DNA of 64,000 nucleotides, from assembly GCF_000243315.1 (NCBI RefSeq), contig NZ_JH597761.1, positions 1,072,256-1,136,255 on the forward strand, given 5' to 3'. Below are positions 46,740-55,848 of the stretch, piece after piece. Made by a program: the position numbers and the translations under genes. Position 1 is the stretch's first letter; each line of letters opens with the position of its first letter. Below the pieces are notes generated by a model. That model worked only from the letters and a program-made list of their open reading frames with translations, ran no database searches and had not been told where the DNA came from. This DNA is from Metallosphaera yellowstonensis MK1 (lineage in GTDB: Archaea > Thermoproteota > Thermoprotei_A > Sulfolobales > Sulfolobaceae).

Positions 46740-47025
46740 AAAAAGAACGACAAACCTCGCCACTTCTATGGGCGGGGTAAAGTTCTTGACTGAGACCTTC
46801 TCTTACTTCTAAGGTGCCCTCTCCTGGTCAACTTCCTGGGACATAGAGTGCAAAGCGACCTAAACGGGGCACTGAACATCCTGAGGAAGGCCACCAACTC
46901 GCTCGTGTCAACAACAAAGAAACCCATCTCCTTCCTGGTGGACCACAACAGAGCAACACCCGTAAAGGGGTGTAACCCTTAACTCGGGGAAACCTCGCCT
47001 TCATGGCGGGGAGGAAGTCAGTAAC
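46740..47025 (+). pseudogene. TnpB C-terminal remnant with IS605-type right end
   Basis: In frame up to the stop at 46982: LLVNFLGHRVQSDLNGALNI, LRKATNSLVSTTKKPISFLV, DHNRATPVKGCNP. DLNGALNI is the RuvC-III Asp motif of TnpB. After the stop, CCTCGCCTTCATGGCGGGGAGGAAGTCAGT-type sequence (46994-47022) forms the right-end hairpin, cut here in description to CCTCGCC...GGCGGGG. A left-hand motif ACGACAAACCTCGCC at 46748 repeats the one at 23876. The zinc-finger and earlier parts are lost. Confidence 0.65.
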
Positions 47026-47096
47026 ACAACACCCTCAGCCTAAAAGCCGCCATCAAGATTTATAAAGTGGAATAATAAACTAAATATTGTGAGACA

Positions 47097-47294
47097 ATGG
47101 CAGGAGTTAAGTTCTCAAGGAGAGTTCTTGGTTCCATAATAGCAGCAATAGGTGTAGCAGCATGGGTCTCTGACCTATTTTTGGTTCAAACTCTTCCCTA
47201 TTCGCAATTTGCTGACGATTCACTAGTGGCCATAGTGCCTTTGTCGGGAGCTGTACTAGTGGCTGGAGGACTCCTAATGGGATTATGGAACTAA
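47097..47294 (+). CDS. Two-helix membrane protein of the fox region
   Basis: 65 residues: [40 protein letters not shown]. Directly followed (3 bp) by a six-helix gene, so co-translated. A TATA region (TTTATAAAG, about 47058) lies 35-40 nt upstream. No family known. Confidence 0.6.
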   Translation: MAGVKFSRRVLGSIIAAIGVAAWVSDLFLVQTLPYSQFADDSLVAIVPLSGAVLVAGGLLMGLWN

Positions 47295-47297
47295 GGG

Positions 47298-47912
47298 ATG
47301 GTGAGAATGCCAAGGGCAAGTGAGGCATATCTATTTTTGGGCGTTGCCATGATAATCGCAAGTGCGAATCCTCTTTCGCTTCAGCTCTCTACAGTCCAGG
47401 AAATCGCTAAGTTCTCGTTCGATATGATGTTGGTTTGGGGGGCAGGGCTAGTAGGAATATGGTTGGCAAAGAGGCTCTATCAGAAAGGAGGAAGGGCAGC
47501 GACCTCGTTCTTGGACTTCAATTACTCCACAAAGGGTCTTGTCCTCTCATGGATAGTGGGCGGTTCTATCCTCACATATTGGTACATCCCTGGACCATTT
47601 GAGGCCAGCGTCACCAGCACCATGGCCAGGGCCTTCCAGGTGATCTCTTTCATAGTGGCAGGTATTCTCTCAGGGATTGGATGGGAGGCCATGCCAAAGG
47701 TTTGGAAGAGCATAACGATTTTCGCTGTCTTCAGCATGATGGCTACCATGGCAGAAATATTCCTGGAAATGGGCGGTTATTACGCGGTAGACGTCTATAG
47801 GCCCTACCCTGTATCTCAACTGGTGGAAACCTCATACTTCCTGTTCGCAATGGCTTTCGTACCCTCCACTTATTACATGGTGAAGATACTAAAGGACCTA
47901 GATATTTTCTAA
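47298..47912 (+). CDS. Six-helix membrane protein of the fox region
   Basis: 204 residues with about six helices (AYLFLGVAMIIASANPLSL, FDMMLVWGAGLVGIWLAKRL, LVLSWIVGGSILTYWYIPG, AFQVISFIVAGILSGIGWEA, SITIFAVFSMMATMAEIFLE, YFLFAMAFVPSTYYMVKI). No cofactor ligands stand out. Its place in the fox cluster suggests an uncharacterised Fox subunit or assembly factor. Confidence 0.65.
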   Translation: MVRMPRASEAYLFLGVAMIIASANPLSLQLSTVQEIAKFSFDMMLVWGAGLVGIWLAKRLYQKGGRAATSFLDFNYSTKGLVLSWIVGGSILTYWYIPGPFEASVTSTMARAFQVISFIVAGILSGIGWEAMPKVWKSITIFAVFSMMATMAEIFLEMGGYYAVDVYRPYPVSQLVETSYFLFAMAFVPSTYYMVKILKDLDIF

Positions 47913-47995
47913 AACTAATTTAAAGTCATTTTCTTTCTTAATAATGGAAACCGAAAGCCTTTTATATTTTTACGCGTAAAAACTTACGAAGTAGT

Positions 47996-48148
47996 ATGGC
48001 TCTAATAGAATCTCAGGTGATGTTGTACCAGGTGAGCTATTTCCTTATGGCTGTGGTATACCCAATATGGTACTTCATACTTCTCTGGAAGGCAGACAAG
48101 GATCCTCAAGTGGACATTGCAGCAGTAGTGAAACAGGAGTCCTCTTAA
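47996..48148 (+). CDS. 50-residue single-helix membrane peptide
   Basis: MALIESQVMLYQVSYFLMAV then VYPIWYFILLWKADKDPQVD, ending VVKQESS and a TAA at 48146. A TATA-like TTTTATATTT at 47961-47970 is 26 nt upstream, giving a leaderless start. The next gene starts 15 bp later. Single-helix subunits of this size are common in oxidase complexes. Confidence 0.6.
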   Translation: MALIESQVMLYQVSYFLMAVVYPIWYFILLWKADKDPQVDIAAVVKQESS

Positions 48149-48162
48149 GCAAGGGGACCTGA

Positions 48163-49995
48163 GTGCAAAGGTTAACTGACCTTTTTAAGGTTAGATGGTT
48201 TAAGCTTGTTTTTTCTATAACTTTCTCTCTCTATTTCTTGTTTTATCAGGTAGTAGATAGAATAATCTTATTTCAGAACATAGTTTTACCTAAGGGAGTG
48301 TACTTAGTAGTGGACACCTCAACCCCAGTACCTCCATCCCAGATGCCCTATCCCCTCTGGGGTCCATTCATTTCGATTACGAGCAATTACCTAGACTGGG
48401 CCATAACTCCGCTGTCTCTCGGTGTCTCCTTCATTCTTTCCTTCCTAGTAGCCCTCAACGTAAGTCTTTACCTAGCTCTGTTCAGGTTAATGCAGATGAG
48501 TTCGACTCATAGACTGGCCGCGTCCCTGGGATTGTTGGCCACTTCCCTCTCCTGCTCCTGCGAACTCTTCACAGCCCTGATCGGAGCTACAGTATCCAAC
48601 ATACCCTTCATGATCTCCATAGGGTTCATGGATACCTTGGGGATAACGTTGACTCTGGTTGCCGGAATAATACTCACGCTATCTTCCCTGGTGATAGCCT
48701 CGGAGATAACTGGCTCAAGACCCTTCTCGTGGATGAGGGGAAATTACGCCATCGCCGTTGCGATTATATTGTTAACCTCGTATTTATTGATACCACAGTC
48801 CCAGACCTTCTTCCTTGTCAGGATCACCGACATGACGATGGCAGGCGGGGTAATAGCCTATGCTGCGAGTAAGAGGTTGAGATTAAGAGGCAACCCACTC
48901 CTATTCTGGGTCTCTGCGGGTTTGATAACCGCGGAGATCGTAGGGTTTCCTCTCATGGTGCCAGTCGTCTCAGCCCTATTATCCCTTATAGCAGGGGCAG
49001 TGGGCTACTTAGGGTACTCCACCTTGAAGCCGTGGGCCAGACTCGGCCTACTTCACGTTGTAGGATGGACCCTCATAATGCCCGGTCCAATTTCTCTGAT
49101 ATTGGGCCAACCGATTCCGTTCTTTAACCTTGTGGGCGACCAGGCCATACTCTTCTGGATAACAGCCTGGATATTCGGCACACCCATAGCGTGGCTCGCA
49201 GGAATCCAGTACCTTCAATACATCAGGGACTCCATGGTGAATTATTCCCCTACCAAGATGGATCTGAGATTGCCACCAAGGAGGGCACAGTTCCCCTGGC
49301 AGTGGTTCCTCCTGGGAGGAGTAGCCGTCGTTTCACAGATGCTGTTTTTCATGACCCACCCTCAGGACTTCCTGGACTATAACGGCTACGACATGGTGTT
49401 CCTAGAGGCGATGACGTTAGCTTCGACGTTGTTAATAACGGCTGGGTTAGTCCTCATAGGTTACGGGGTATACGAGCTCATAAGGGACAGATACGGGATT
49501 CCTCGAATCAGCAATAAGCACTTCTTGATAGCCGTCGTCATCTACGGGGTGCTAGAGATGATAGCAACGAAGATGCTTGTGATAGCTCCTTCCGGCTATC
49601 CCTATCCACCTATCCTCCTGTTGACCTACGGTGAACCCATGTATGCTCCGGCTGTGACGATTTACATCCCGAACATAATAGGCTTCTACATATACCCAGT
49701 GTCCTTACTGGCGTTAATATCTTCCTCCCTACTGGCAGGTTACATTTGGGCCCTAGTTTTCCAAACGAGGCGAAACAGGTTGGGTTCCCTCACGGCCTTC
49801 AGCCTTATCACAGCGTGTCCCTCGTGTGGACTCTCCGCAATGGGTTATGTCATGTCCTCACTGGTCACTGCTGCGAGTTTTTTGGCCTCAACCTACGCCC
49901 AGATAGGCATGACCTTGTTGTCTCTGTCTCTGTTGGTTGGGCTCTTGGTGTACGTCCTCAGGACAAGTAAGGGTACCTGTGACCTCAAGAAGTGA
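48163..49995 (+). CDS. Large polytopic membrane protein with two Cys-pair motifs
   Basis: 610 residues from GTG 48163, about 15 helices. Two cysteine motifs: SLSCSCELFTALIGATVSNI near residue 128 and LITACPSCGLSAMGYVMSSL near 550, each at the start of a helix after a run of small residues. The similar surroundings hint at an internal duplication. Genes like this are known in fox clusters, without assigned function. The Cys pairs could bind copper or haem, or form disulfides. Stable place downstream of foxC/foxD suggests a membrane electron-transfer or assembly role. Confidence 0.6.
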   Translation: MQRLTDLFKVRWFKLVFSITFSLYFLFYQVVDRIILFQNIVLPKGVYLVVDTSTPVPPSQMPYPLWGPFISITSNYLDWAITPLSLGVSFILSFLVALNVSLYLALFRLMQMSSTHRLAASLGLLATSLSCSCELFTALIGATVSNIPFMISIGFMDTLGITLTLVAGIILTLSSLVIASEITGSRPFSWMRGNYAIAVAIILLTSYLLIPQSQTFFLVRITDMTMAGGVIAYAASKRLRLRGNPLLFWVSAGLITAEIVGFPLMVPVVSALLSLIAGAVGYLGYSTLKPWARLGLLHVVGWTLIMPGPISLILGQPIPFFNLVGDQAILFWITAWIFGTPIAWLAGIQYLQYIRDSMVNYSPTKMDLRLPPRRAQFPWQWFLLGGVAVVSQMLFFMTHPQDFLDYNGYDMVFLEAMTLASTLLITAGLVLIGYGVYELIRDRYGIPRISNKHFLIAVVIYGVLEMIATKMLVIAPSGYPYPPILLLTYGEPMYAPAVTIYIPNIIGFYIYPVSLLALISSSLLAGYIWALVFQTRRNRLGSLTAFSLITACPSCGLSAMGYVMSSLVTAASFLASTYAQIGMTLLSLSLLVGLLVYVLRTSKGTCDLKK

Positions 49996-50038
49996 CCCAA
50001 CAATTTCGTTTATTAATGTTTTCATCCCGATGTATATT

Positions 50039-50815
50039 ATGGACAGCCTGGAGCTCTGGGCCACCCTCCTGGGTTTCTCATCATTAATGGTCGCAGTAAT
50101 AGTCGTGCTCCTCTATTACGTGTATAGAGTGATCACAAAACTGGGTGTCTTCTTCCTGTACTTCTCATTCGTCATGATGGCCTTCATGTTGGTTGGCGCC
50201 TCTGTTTACTTGTATTCTCCCAGCGAGACGAGCCTGGGAGTGGCCGTGGGAGTGAACATGGCCTCCATGATATTGCTCCTTGCTTACTTCTTCGCTGTGG
50301 CCGAGAGATTAACGGAGGAGTTCACCATGCGAGAGGTTCACTACTATTCCTTGGCTGGACTGGTCGTGCTCAATGAGGGCCTCATGGGCCTTACCTTCGG
50401 ACTCGCCCAGTTCGGAAGGACCCCTTTCAGTGACCTTGAGTTAGCCCTCTACAATTCCTTGAACAGCTATTGGTTCTTCTACCCCATGATGGCTGAGATG
50501 CTGTCCCTATATTTCATTCTCTTGAGTAGGAGGAGGGCTCCGTTAGAGCTCTTCCCCCTAATAGGAATAACAGCGTTTCCGCCCACCATCTTCACAGGTC
50601 TACTAATCTGGAGATATACGGCACTCGTGATGGGGCTGGGTATGTCAGCGTTAGGTCTCACGTTTAAGAGTAGGTTGAGACTCCTCTACATAGTCACTAT
50701 TTTAGGAGTAATAACTACGGTTTACACACCTTGGCTCTTCGACACTTCGATTATTGCAGGTATGGTACTCTATTACGTGGTCTCATTTAAGGCTGAGAGG
50801 ATAGCTAGGTCATAG
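50039..50815 (+). CDS. Seven/eight-helix membrane protein of the fox region
   Basis: About 258 residues from ATG 50039 (MDSLELWATLLGFSSLMVAV); another ATG lies three codons earlier. Helices include VFFLYFSFVMMAFMLVGASV and MASMILLLAYFFAVAERL, with EFTMREVHYYSLAGLVVLNE between. It starts about 45 bp after the previous gene, in the same direction. No known family; ends the plus-strand fox unit. Confidence 0.6.
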   Translation: MDSLELWATLLGFSSLMVAVIVVLLYYVYRVITKLGVFFLYFSFVMMAFMLVGASVYLYSPSETSLGVAVGVNMASMILLLAYFFAVAERLTEEFTMREVHYYSLAGLVVLNEGLMGLTFGLAQFGRTPFSDLELALYNSLNSYWFFYPMMAEMLSLYFILLSRRRAPLELFPLIGITAFPPTIFTGLLIWRYTALVMGLGMSALGLTFKSRLRLLYIVTILGVITTVYTPWLFDTSIIAGMVLYYVVSFKAERIARS

Positions 50816-50899
50816 TCCTGAACCGCTCAGAACTTTTCGCACTCCCACCCAGAGCACCGGTCTAGGATCTCTCATTCCTTCGGACGTTTGGTATCAAGC

Positions 50900-51103
50900 T
50901 CAGTAATCGAAGTACCTTTGCACACTCCTAATCACGTAGAAGAGCAGAATTCCACAAATCAACAGGTCAAGGAAGAGTATACCGTAAAAGAGAAGGTTGT
51001 TCTTGACGAATATAATGTCGGCGAAGAGGACTATGGCAAAGACGAAACCGATCTGGACCAGGTTGACCAGAGACCTCAATCCCTCCGTGGGCATACCTAT
51101 CAC
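50900..51103 (-). CDS. Small two-helix membrane protein
   Basis: 67 residues: SLVNLVQIGFVFAIVLFADI and FYGILFLDLLICGILLFYVI, with a basic C-terminus. ATGA overlap with the gene before it (51100-51339), so the pair is co-translated. Function unknown. Confidence 0.55.
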   Translation of the reverse strand: MIGMPTEGLRSLVNLVQIGFVFAIVLFADIIFVKNNLLFYGILFLDLLICGILLFYVIRSVQRYFDY

Positions 51104-51339
51104 CTGAATATCTTTCTAGCCATGATAATAATTACATATGGAATAACTTCCACCATTACCAAAAACGCCCCCGCGTACACTACTATCCCCTCCAAAACCC
51201 CAAGGATGAGAAAGTAAAATATAATAATGAATATAAGTTTTATCTCAACACTGCTCAGGTAATACAGGTCTAACCAGCTAACAACCTCTTGCCAACCTAT
51301 TCCCAGGACTATGAGGGAGAAGACTCCCGACATCCCCAA
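51100..51339 (-). CDS. Small two/three-helix membrane protein
   Basis: 79 residues: GVFSLIVLGIGWQEVVSWLD, IKLIFIIIFYFLILGVLEGI and AGAFLVMVEVIPYVIIIMAR. Overlaps the next gene by 4 nt. It lies 34 bp downstream of the CDC48 gene on the same strand. Confidence 0.55.
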   Translation of the reverse strand: MGMSGVFSLIVLGIGWQEVVSWLDLYYLSSVEIKLIFIIIFYFLILGVLEGIVVYAGAFLVMVEVIPYVIIIMARKIFR

Positions 51340-51373
51340 CGAGTAGACGAGGAGGCCTGCGACTGAGTATATT

Positions 51374-53476
51374 TCAGGCGTAAGTACCAGTTAGCTTCAC
51401 CCTCTCAGAGAATGAGGAATAGTAGTTTATCATGGCTTGACTGACGGTCGGTTTCACGGACTTCAGCGACTCTACAACGTCCTCCATGGTCACCTTTGAG
51501 GCTTTACCTTCCTTTACTGACCTCCTTACGGCCAACAGCACGGCTCTATTAACTACTCCCTTGATATCTGCTGGGGTGAAGTTCTCGGTGACCTTGGCGA
51601 GGTAGGAGAAATCTATCCCTTCATCGAACGGATGTTTGGTTATCATCCTTTGGAACAGAACCTTCCTAGTCTCATAGTCAGGGGGAGGAACGTAAACCAG
51701 CTTCTCCAGCCGACCGGGCCTGATTAACGCGGGATCTATAATGTCTGGTCTGTTGGTAGCAGCCATGAATATCACCCTCTCCTTTCTACTGGATACTCCG
51801 TCCATCTCAGTCAGCATTTGACTTAACGCCCTGTCGGTCACTCTGTTGGGATCGGATCCTCTAACCGTGGCTATAGCGTCTATCTCGTCAAAGAAGATGA
51901 CCGTGGGAGACGCTTGCCTCGCCCTCTTGAACACTTCCCTGATCGCTCTCTCCGTCTCTCCTACCCACATGTTCATGAGTTCAGGCCCACTGACAGCGAT
52001 GAAGTTCGCCCCGCTTTCGTGTGCCACGGCCTTTGCCAGCATGGTCTTCCCGGTCCCTGGAGGACCGTAAAGCATGACTCCTGAAGGTACGTCGGCTCTC
52101 ATCTCATCGTATAGGGAGGAGTACTTTAGGGGCCACTCGACTACCTCCCTCAGCTCCTGTTTCACTTGGTCTAGACCTATTATGTCCTCCCAAGATACGT
52201 TCGGTATCTCAATCCTGAACTCCCTGAGTGCAGAAGGCTCAACGACCTTCATCGCCTCAAGGAAGTCGGCCATGGTAACCTTTACTTCCTCTGGGTTTTC
52301 GGTTCGTCGTAAAGCCCTCATAGTGGCCTCCCTCACCAGGGCCTCTAGGTCTGCGCCCACGAACCCGTTAGTCATTGAGGCTATCCTCTCCAGGTCTACG
52401 TCCTCGGACATGGGTATCCTTCTGGTGTGGATCCTTAGGATCTCCAGCCTTCCCCTCTTATCAGGTACAGGGATTTCTACCTCTCTATCGAACCTACCCG
52501 GTCTCCTCAATGCTGGATCTACGGCGTTTGGCCTATTGGTCGCACCTATGACGAGGACACCTCCTCCTGAGGCGACTCCGTCCATGAGAGTCAGGAGCTG
52601 TGCCACTATTCTCTTATCAGCCTCCGCGTTGGTTACGTCCCTGTTGGGCGCGATGGCGTCTATCTCGTCTATGAAGATGATGGATGGGGAGGACTTCTCG
52701 GCCTGTTCGAATATCTCCCTCAATCTCTTCTCGCTCTCTCCGTAATACTTTGACCCTATTTCCGGACCGCTTATGAAGAAGAAGTTGGCCATCACGGAGT
52801 TGGCCAAGGCCTTGGCGATCAAGGTCTTCCCGGTCCCTGGAGGACCGTACAGTAAAACACCCTTTGGAGCTCTGAACCCGAACAACCTGGGCACTTCGGG
52901 TTTCAGTAGGGCTATATCTATGATCTCCTTCAGGGAAGTTATTTGTTCCGTGAGTCCTCCTATGTCGTCCAGAGAAACTAAAGGGATGTTCTTCTGAGTT
53001 TGCCTTATGACCTCTCCTGTTATCTCTATCTCGGTCTCTCCTACTATCATCCCGACGTCTCCTCTAGGTTCAAAGGCCACCACGGAGAACTCCCCTTGTC
53101 TCGTTGAGAGAGTTATGCCCCTGGAGACGGGCAAACCTCTCAATTCCAGGTTCAGCCTCTTTATGTCGAAGGTTTTAGGTGAGGAGGGGGCCAGAGTGAC
53201 CCTCCGTAAAATCAGGGGCTCGACCTTCCTTGCAACAGTCTTCTCCCCGTTTCTAATCCCGAGGAACTTAGCCACGTCCTCGTGGATCATTAAACCTCCA
53301 GTACTCTCCTTGTCCTCCTGGACTTGTAATGGGAACATCCTATGAGTGACCAACACTATCACGTCCCCGTAGTTGATTGCCTTGGATCTCATTAACTCCG
53401 GGTCAGCTAAGCAGACGCTTCTGTTCTTGACTTTCCTGTTGCTCCAGTAGACCTTGGCGACGAACTCACTGACCAA
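51374..53476 (-). CDS. CDC48/VCP-type AAA+ ATPase, two AAA domains
   Basis: 700 residues. An N-terminal substrate/cofactor domain (about 1-165), then D1 with [33 protein letters not shown] and [14 protein letters not shown], then D2 with [34 protein letters not shown] and [14 protein letters not shown]. Walker A, Walker B, sensor 1 (ATNRP twice) and arginine fingers are all present. It is slightly shorter than the ~760-residue main archaeal CDC48 and the N-domain is atypical, so it is probably a paralogue. It would unfold proteins, with the proteasome, in the cytoplasm. Confidence 0.85.
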   Translation of the reverse strand: MVSEFVAKVYWSNRKVKNRSVCLADPELMRSKAINYGDVIVLVTHRMFPLQVQEDKESTGGLMIHEDVAKFLGIRNGEKTVARKVEPLILRRVTLAPSSPKTFDIKRLNLELRGLPVSRGITLSTRQGEFSVVAFEPRGDVGMIVGETEIEITGEVIRQTQKNIPLVSLDDIGGLTEQITSLKEIIDIALLKPEVPRLFGFRAPKGVLLYGPPGTGKTLIAKALANSVMANFFFISGPEIGSKYYGESEKRLREIFEQAEKSSPSIIFIDEIDAIAPNRDVTNAEADKRIVAQLLTLMDGVASGGGVLVIGATNRPNAVDPALRRPGRFDREVEIPVPDKRGRLEILRIHTRRIPMSEDVDLERIASMTNGFVGADLEALVREATMRALRRTENPEEVKVTMADFLEAMKVVEPSALREFRIEIPNVSWEDIIGLDQVKQELREVVEWPLKYSSLYDEMRADVPSGVMLYGPPGTGKTMLAKAVAHESGANFIAVSGPELMNMWVGETERAIREVFKRARQASPTVIFFDEIDAIATVRGSDPNRVTDRALSQMLTEMDGVSSRKERVIFMAATNRPDIIDPALIRPGRLEKLVYVPPPDYETRKVLFQRMITKHPFDEGIDFSYLAKVTENFTPADIKGVVNRAVLLAVRRSVKEGKASKVTMEDVVESLKSVKPTVSQAMINYYSSFSERVKLTGTYA

Positions 53477-53584
53477 CTCTCATCAGTATACCATGTGCCT
53501 CACGACATAAAAGTTTTCATTTACATGTCACTTCTCAGGATTTAAAGCCAACTATAGTGAAAAACTTAGGCAAAGGGTTGCTAA

Positions 53585-54778
53585 GGGCGATTCAGGTCTC
53601 CATTGCGATTTCTATTTGTTTCTATAGAATGGAAGTGACTTAATTGATCCTACATCAGTAACACTAAAAAGGGGACGAGCGCTAGGTCATACCATGAGAC
53701 ACCCATTTTATCACGTGGTGACCTCGCTCGTCCCCGAGTTACTTGGGAAGGACGCGCTATTAAATGAAACGGTGGCTGAGATCGAGAGGAGGGCCCTGGA
53801 GGAGGCGGAGAGGACCTCCCCCAGGTACGCCAGGGGGAAGGAGGTGAGGAGGAGGGGTTACGCCAGGTACAGGTTCTTGAAGGGGTTCAGGGTCTCCCTC
53901 CGGGGGAGGAGGGTAGTGTACGGGGTGGAGTGGGTCACGGTGAGGTTGCCCGTGCTGTACAGGGGAGGGGAGAGGGTGAGGACGAGGGTGGAGGAGGAGT
54001 TGCTCAGGGAGGAGAGGCTGGTGCTCAGGTCCCTCCTCCTGCTCCACTCCGTGTTGGGAGGGAAGTTGAACGCCAAGCTCTGGACCCAGGAGCTAAGGTT
54101 GGGGACTTCAAGTACGTGGTCGTGGACGGGAAGTACGTGAAGTTGAGGGGAGGGAGGAGGGGGGTCCTCTTAATCGCGTTGGGACTCACTGACCACGGTG
54201 TGAGGGCCGTGCTTGACGTGGTCCTGACCGGGGAGGAGGACGTCGTGAGCTACTGGGACCTCCTGGTGAGGCTGTGGAGGAGGTACAACCTCACCCTGGT
54301 CGTAGCCGACGGGGTGAAGGCCCTAGACACGGCAATCTCCCGCTCCGGGATCAAGGTCGCGAGGCAGACCTGCCTGGTCCACCTCAAACGGAGGGTGGAC
54401 AGGAGGGTGAGGGTCTTGCTGGACCTCCTCCTCTCCCTCGCCGAGTCCGTCCCCACCCGTGTCTCTCCCCTCCTCTCCTACCTCCTTGCCCCCAGGGAGC
54501 TCTGGCCCCTCCTCAGGTCGAACAACCTGGCCGAGTCCTTCAACTCCCTCCTGGAGAGGAGGAGGTTCGGGAAGTGCCACTCCCCCTGGAGGATACTCCA
54601 GATCGCCCAGGCCATAGCCGTCAACTACAACCTCTCGACCTGTTATCTCGCTCTTGTAATAATATTACAGGGTTCCTTATTTCTTCGTGATATGATCAAA
54701 TATATTCAATAATTCCTCCATTGAATAAGTCCAAATCAACAGAGATATTACAATTTGCAAAGGAGCCCTGAATCGCCC
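53585..54778 (+). mobile_element. IS256-family insertion sequence
   Basis: Ends are GGGCGATTCAGGTCTCC (53585-53601) and GGAGCCCTGAATCGCCC (54762-54778), inverted repeats with one mismatch. Perfect 8-bp duplication GTTGCTAA at 53577-53584 and 54779-54786. Length 1194 bp. Inserted between CDC48 and the ferredoxin-CBS gene. Confidence 0.9.
53694..54712 (+). pseudogene. IS256-family (Mutator-like) transposase, one frameshift
   Basis: The first frame (53694 to about 54095) gives the N-terminal DNA-binding part: RGYARYRFLKGFRVSLRGRR, LHSVLGGKLNAKLWTQELR. The second continues FKYVVVDGKYVKLRGGRRGV (first Asp), LVVADGVKALDTAI (second Asp), RQTCLVHLKRRVDRRV and LWPLLRSNNLAESFNSLLER (Glu region). A single frame change near 54095 separates them. 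Otherwise the gene is well kept, so inactivation is recent or a frameshift is used. Confidence 0.85.
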
Positions 54779-54840
54779 GTTGCTAAAAATCCGGCGTGCT
54801 TAATCCAGTCTTAGGAGTCCAGGGAAGACCCGAGGACTGT

Positions 54841-55839
54841 TCAAGGTACTCTAGTGACTCCCCTCACCCACACCGCTTGTTTAGCGACCTCCTTTACACT
54901 CAGGATCTTCCATGATTCCCCATCTTTCACCGGAATGTGTCTCAAGTTATGTTCCATCATCATGGCCAACGCCTTGGATATCTCTTCGTTTCCTGAGAGC
55001 ACAGTTACTCCCCACCTCGGTTCCACGGGATCACGTAGGTCTCTGCCCTTCCCTAAGGCTCTCGTCAGGTCTCTGATCGAGAGGAGTCCTATTGAGTCGC
55101 CTCTTCTCACCAGTAAAGCCTTAGTCCCCTCCCTCTTCATTACGGCGTAAGCTTCAGAGTTTGTTATCTCTCCTACGACCGGAACAGGAGTAGCGTACTT
55201 CTTGACGATGTCCTTTGGGTTAACCGCAACTGCCTCTTCTCTTAGAACAGGAGACGTGGTTGAGAGGGATCGTAGTGCGTCCCTTATGGATAACATCCCT
55301 GACACTTTACCCCTCTCCGTGACAGGTAGGTGTCCTATGTTCCTGTCGACCATTATCTTTAGTGCCTCCTCCACCGTTGCACTGCCCTCCACTGTTATGG
55401 CGTCCTTGGCCAGTTTCCCTACACTCTCTTGCTCCAGCCTGTTGGACCACGCCTCCAGTACGTCAGTCTCCGTGAGTATCTTTAACCTGTCCTCAAGGAT
55501 CAGGAGGGAACCCACTCCTCTCTCAGTCATGATTTTGGCTCCTTCCCTCACTGTAACCTCTGGGCTCACGGTCACAAGGTGCCTATTCATGTATCTCCTT
55601 ACCCTGGAGAGGGTGACCTTAGCCCTACTGGCTACGTCGATACCGTCGTTCAAGACCACTATACAGTCGTAGGGACAGGCCCTTTCACAGGCTCCACACC
55701 CCGTGCAGTCCTCAGGTCTGACCACCTCCGCAAGCCTACTCAACTCGTTTATCTCGAGGCATTGGGCTAGGGCACAAGCCCTCTGGCACATGTAACACCC
55801 GACGCATCTGTCCGCGTCGATCAGGACTATAGGTTCCAT
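54841..55839 (-). CDS. Ferredoxin-CBS fusion protein of the fox cluster
   Basis: 332 residues. Cys12, 15, 18, 22 (CVGCYMCQRAC) and Cys45, 48, 51, 55 (CTGCGACERACPYDC) bind two [4Fe-4S] clusters. Four CBS motifs follow (RHLVTVSPEVTVREGAKIM; DAITVEGSATVEEALKIM; KKYATPVPVVGEITNSEA; GVTVLSGNEEISKALAM). So an electron carrier is tied to an adenylate-sensing module. It starts 9 bp after the polyferredoxin gene, in one operon. Similar CBS/ferredoxin genes accompany fox clusters. It may gate low-potential electron flow by energy state (inference). Confidence 0.8.
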   Translation of the reverse strand: MEPIVLIDADRCVGCYMCQRACALAQCLEINELSRLAEVVRPEDCTGCGACERACPYDCIVVLNDGIDVASRAKVTLSRVRRYMNRHLVTVSPEVTVREGAKIMTERGVGSLLILEDRLKILTETDVLEAWSNRLEQESVGKLAKDAITVEGSATVEEALKIMVDRNIGHLPVTERGKVSGMLSIRDALRSLSTTSPVLREEAVAVNPKDIVKKYATPVPVVGEITNSEAYAVMKREGTKALLVRRGDSIGLLSIRDLTRALGKGRDLRDPVEPRWGVTVLSGNEEISKALAMMMEHNLRHIPVKDGESWKILSVKEVAKQAVWVRGVTRVP

Positions 55840-55848
55840 TCCATCACC

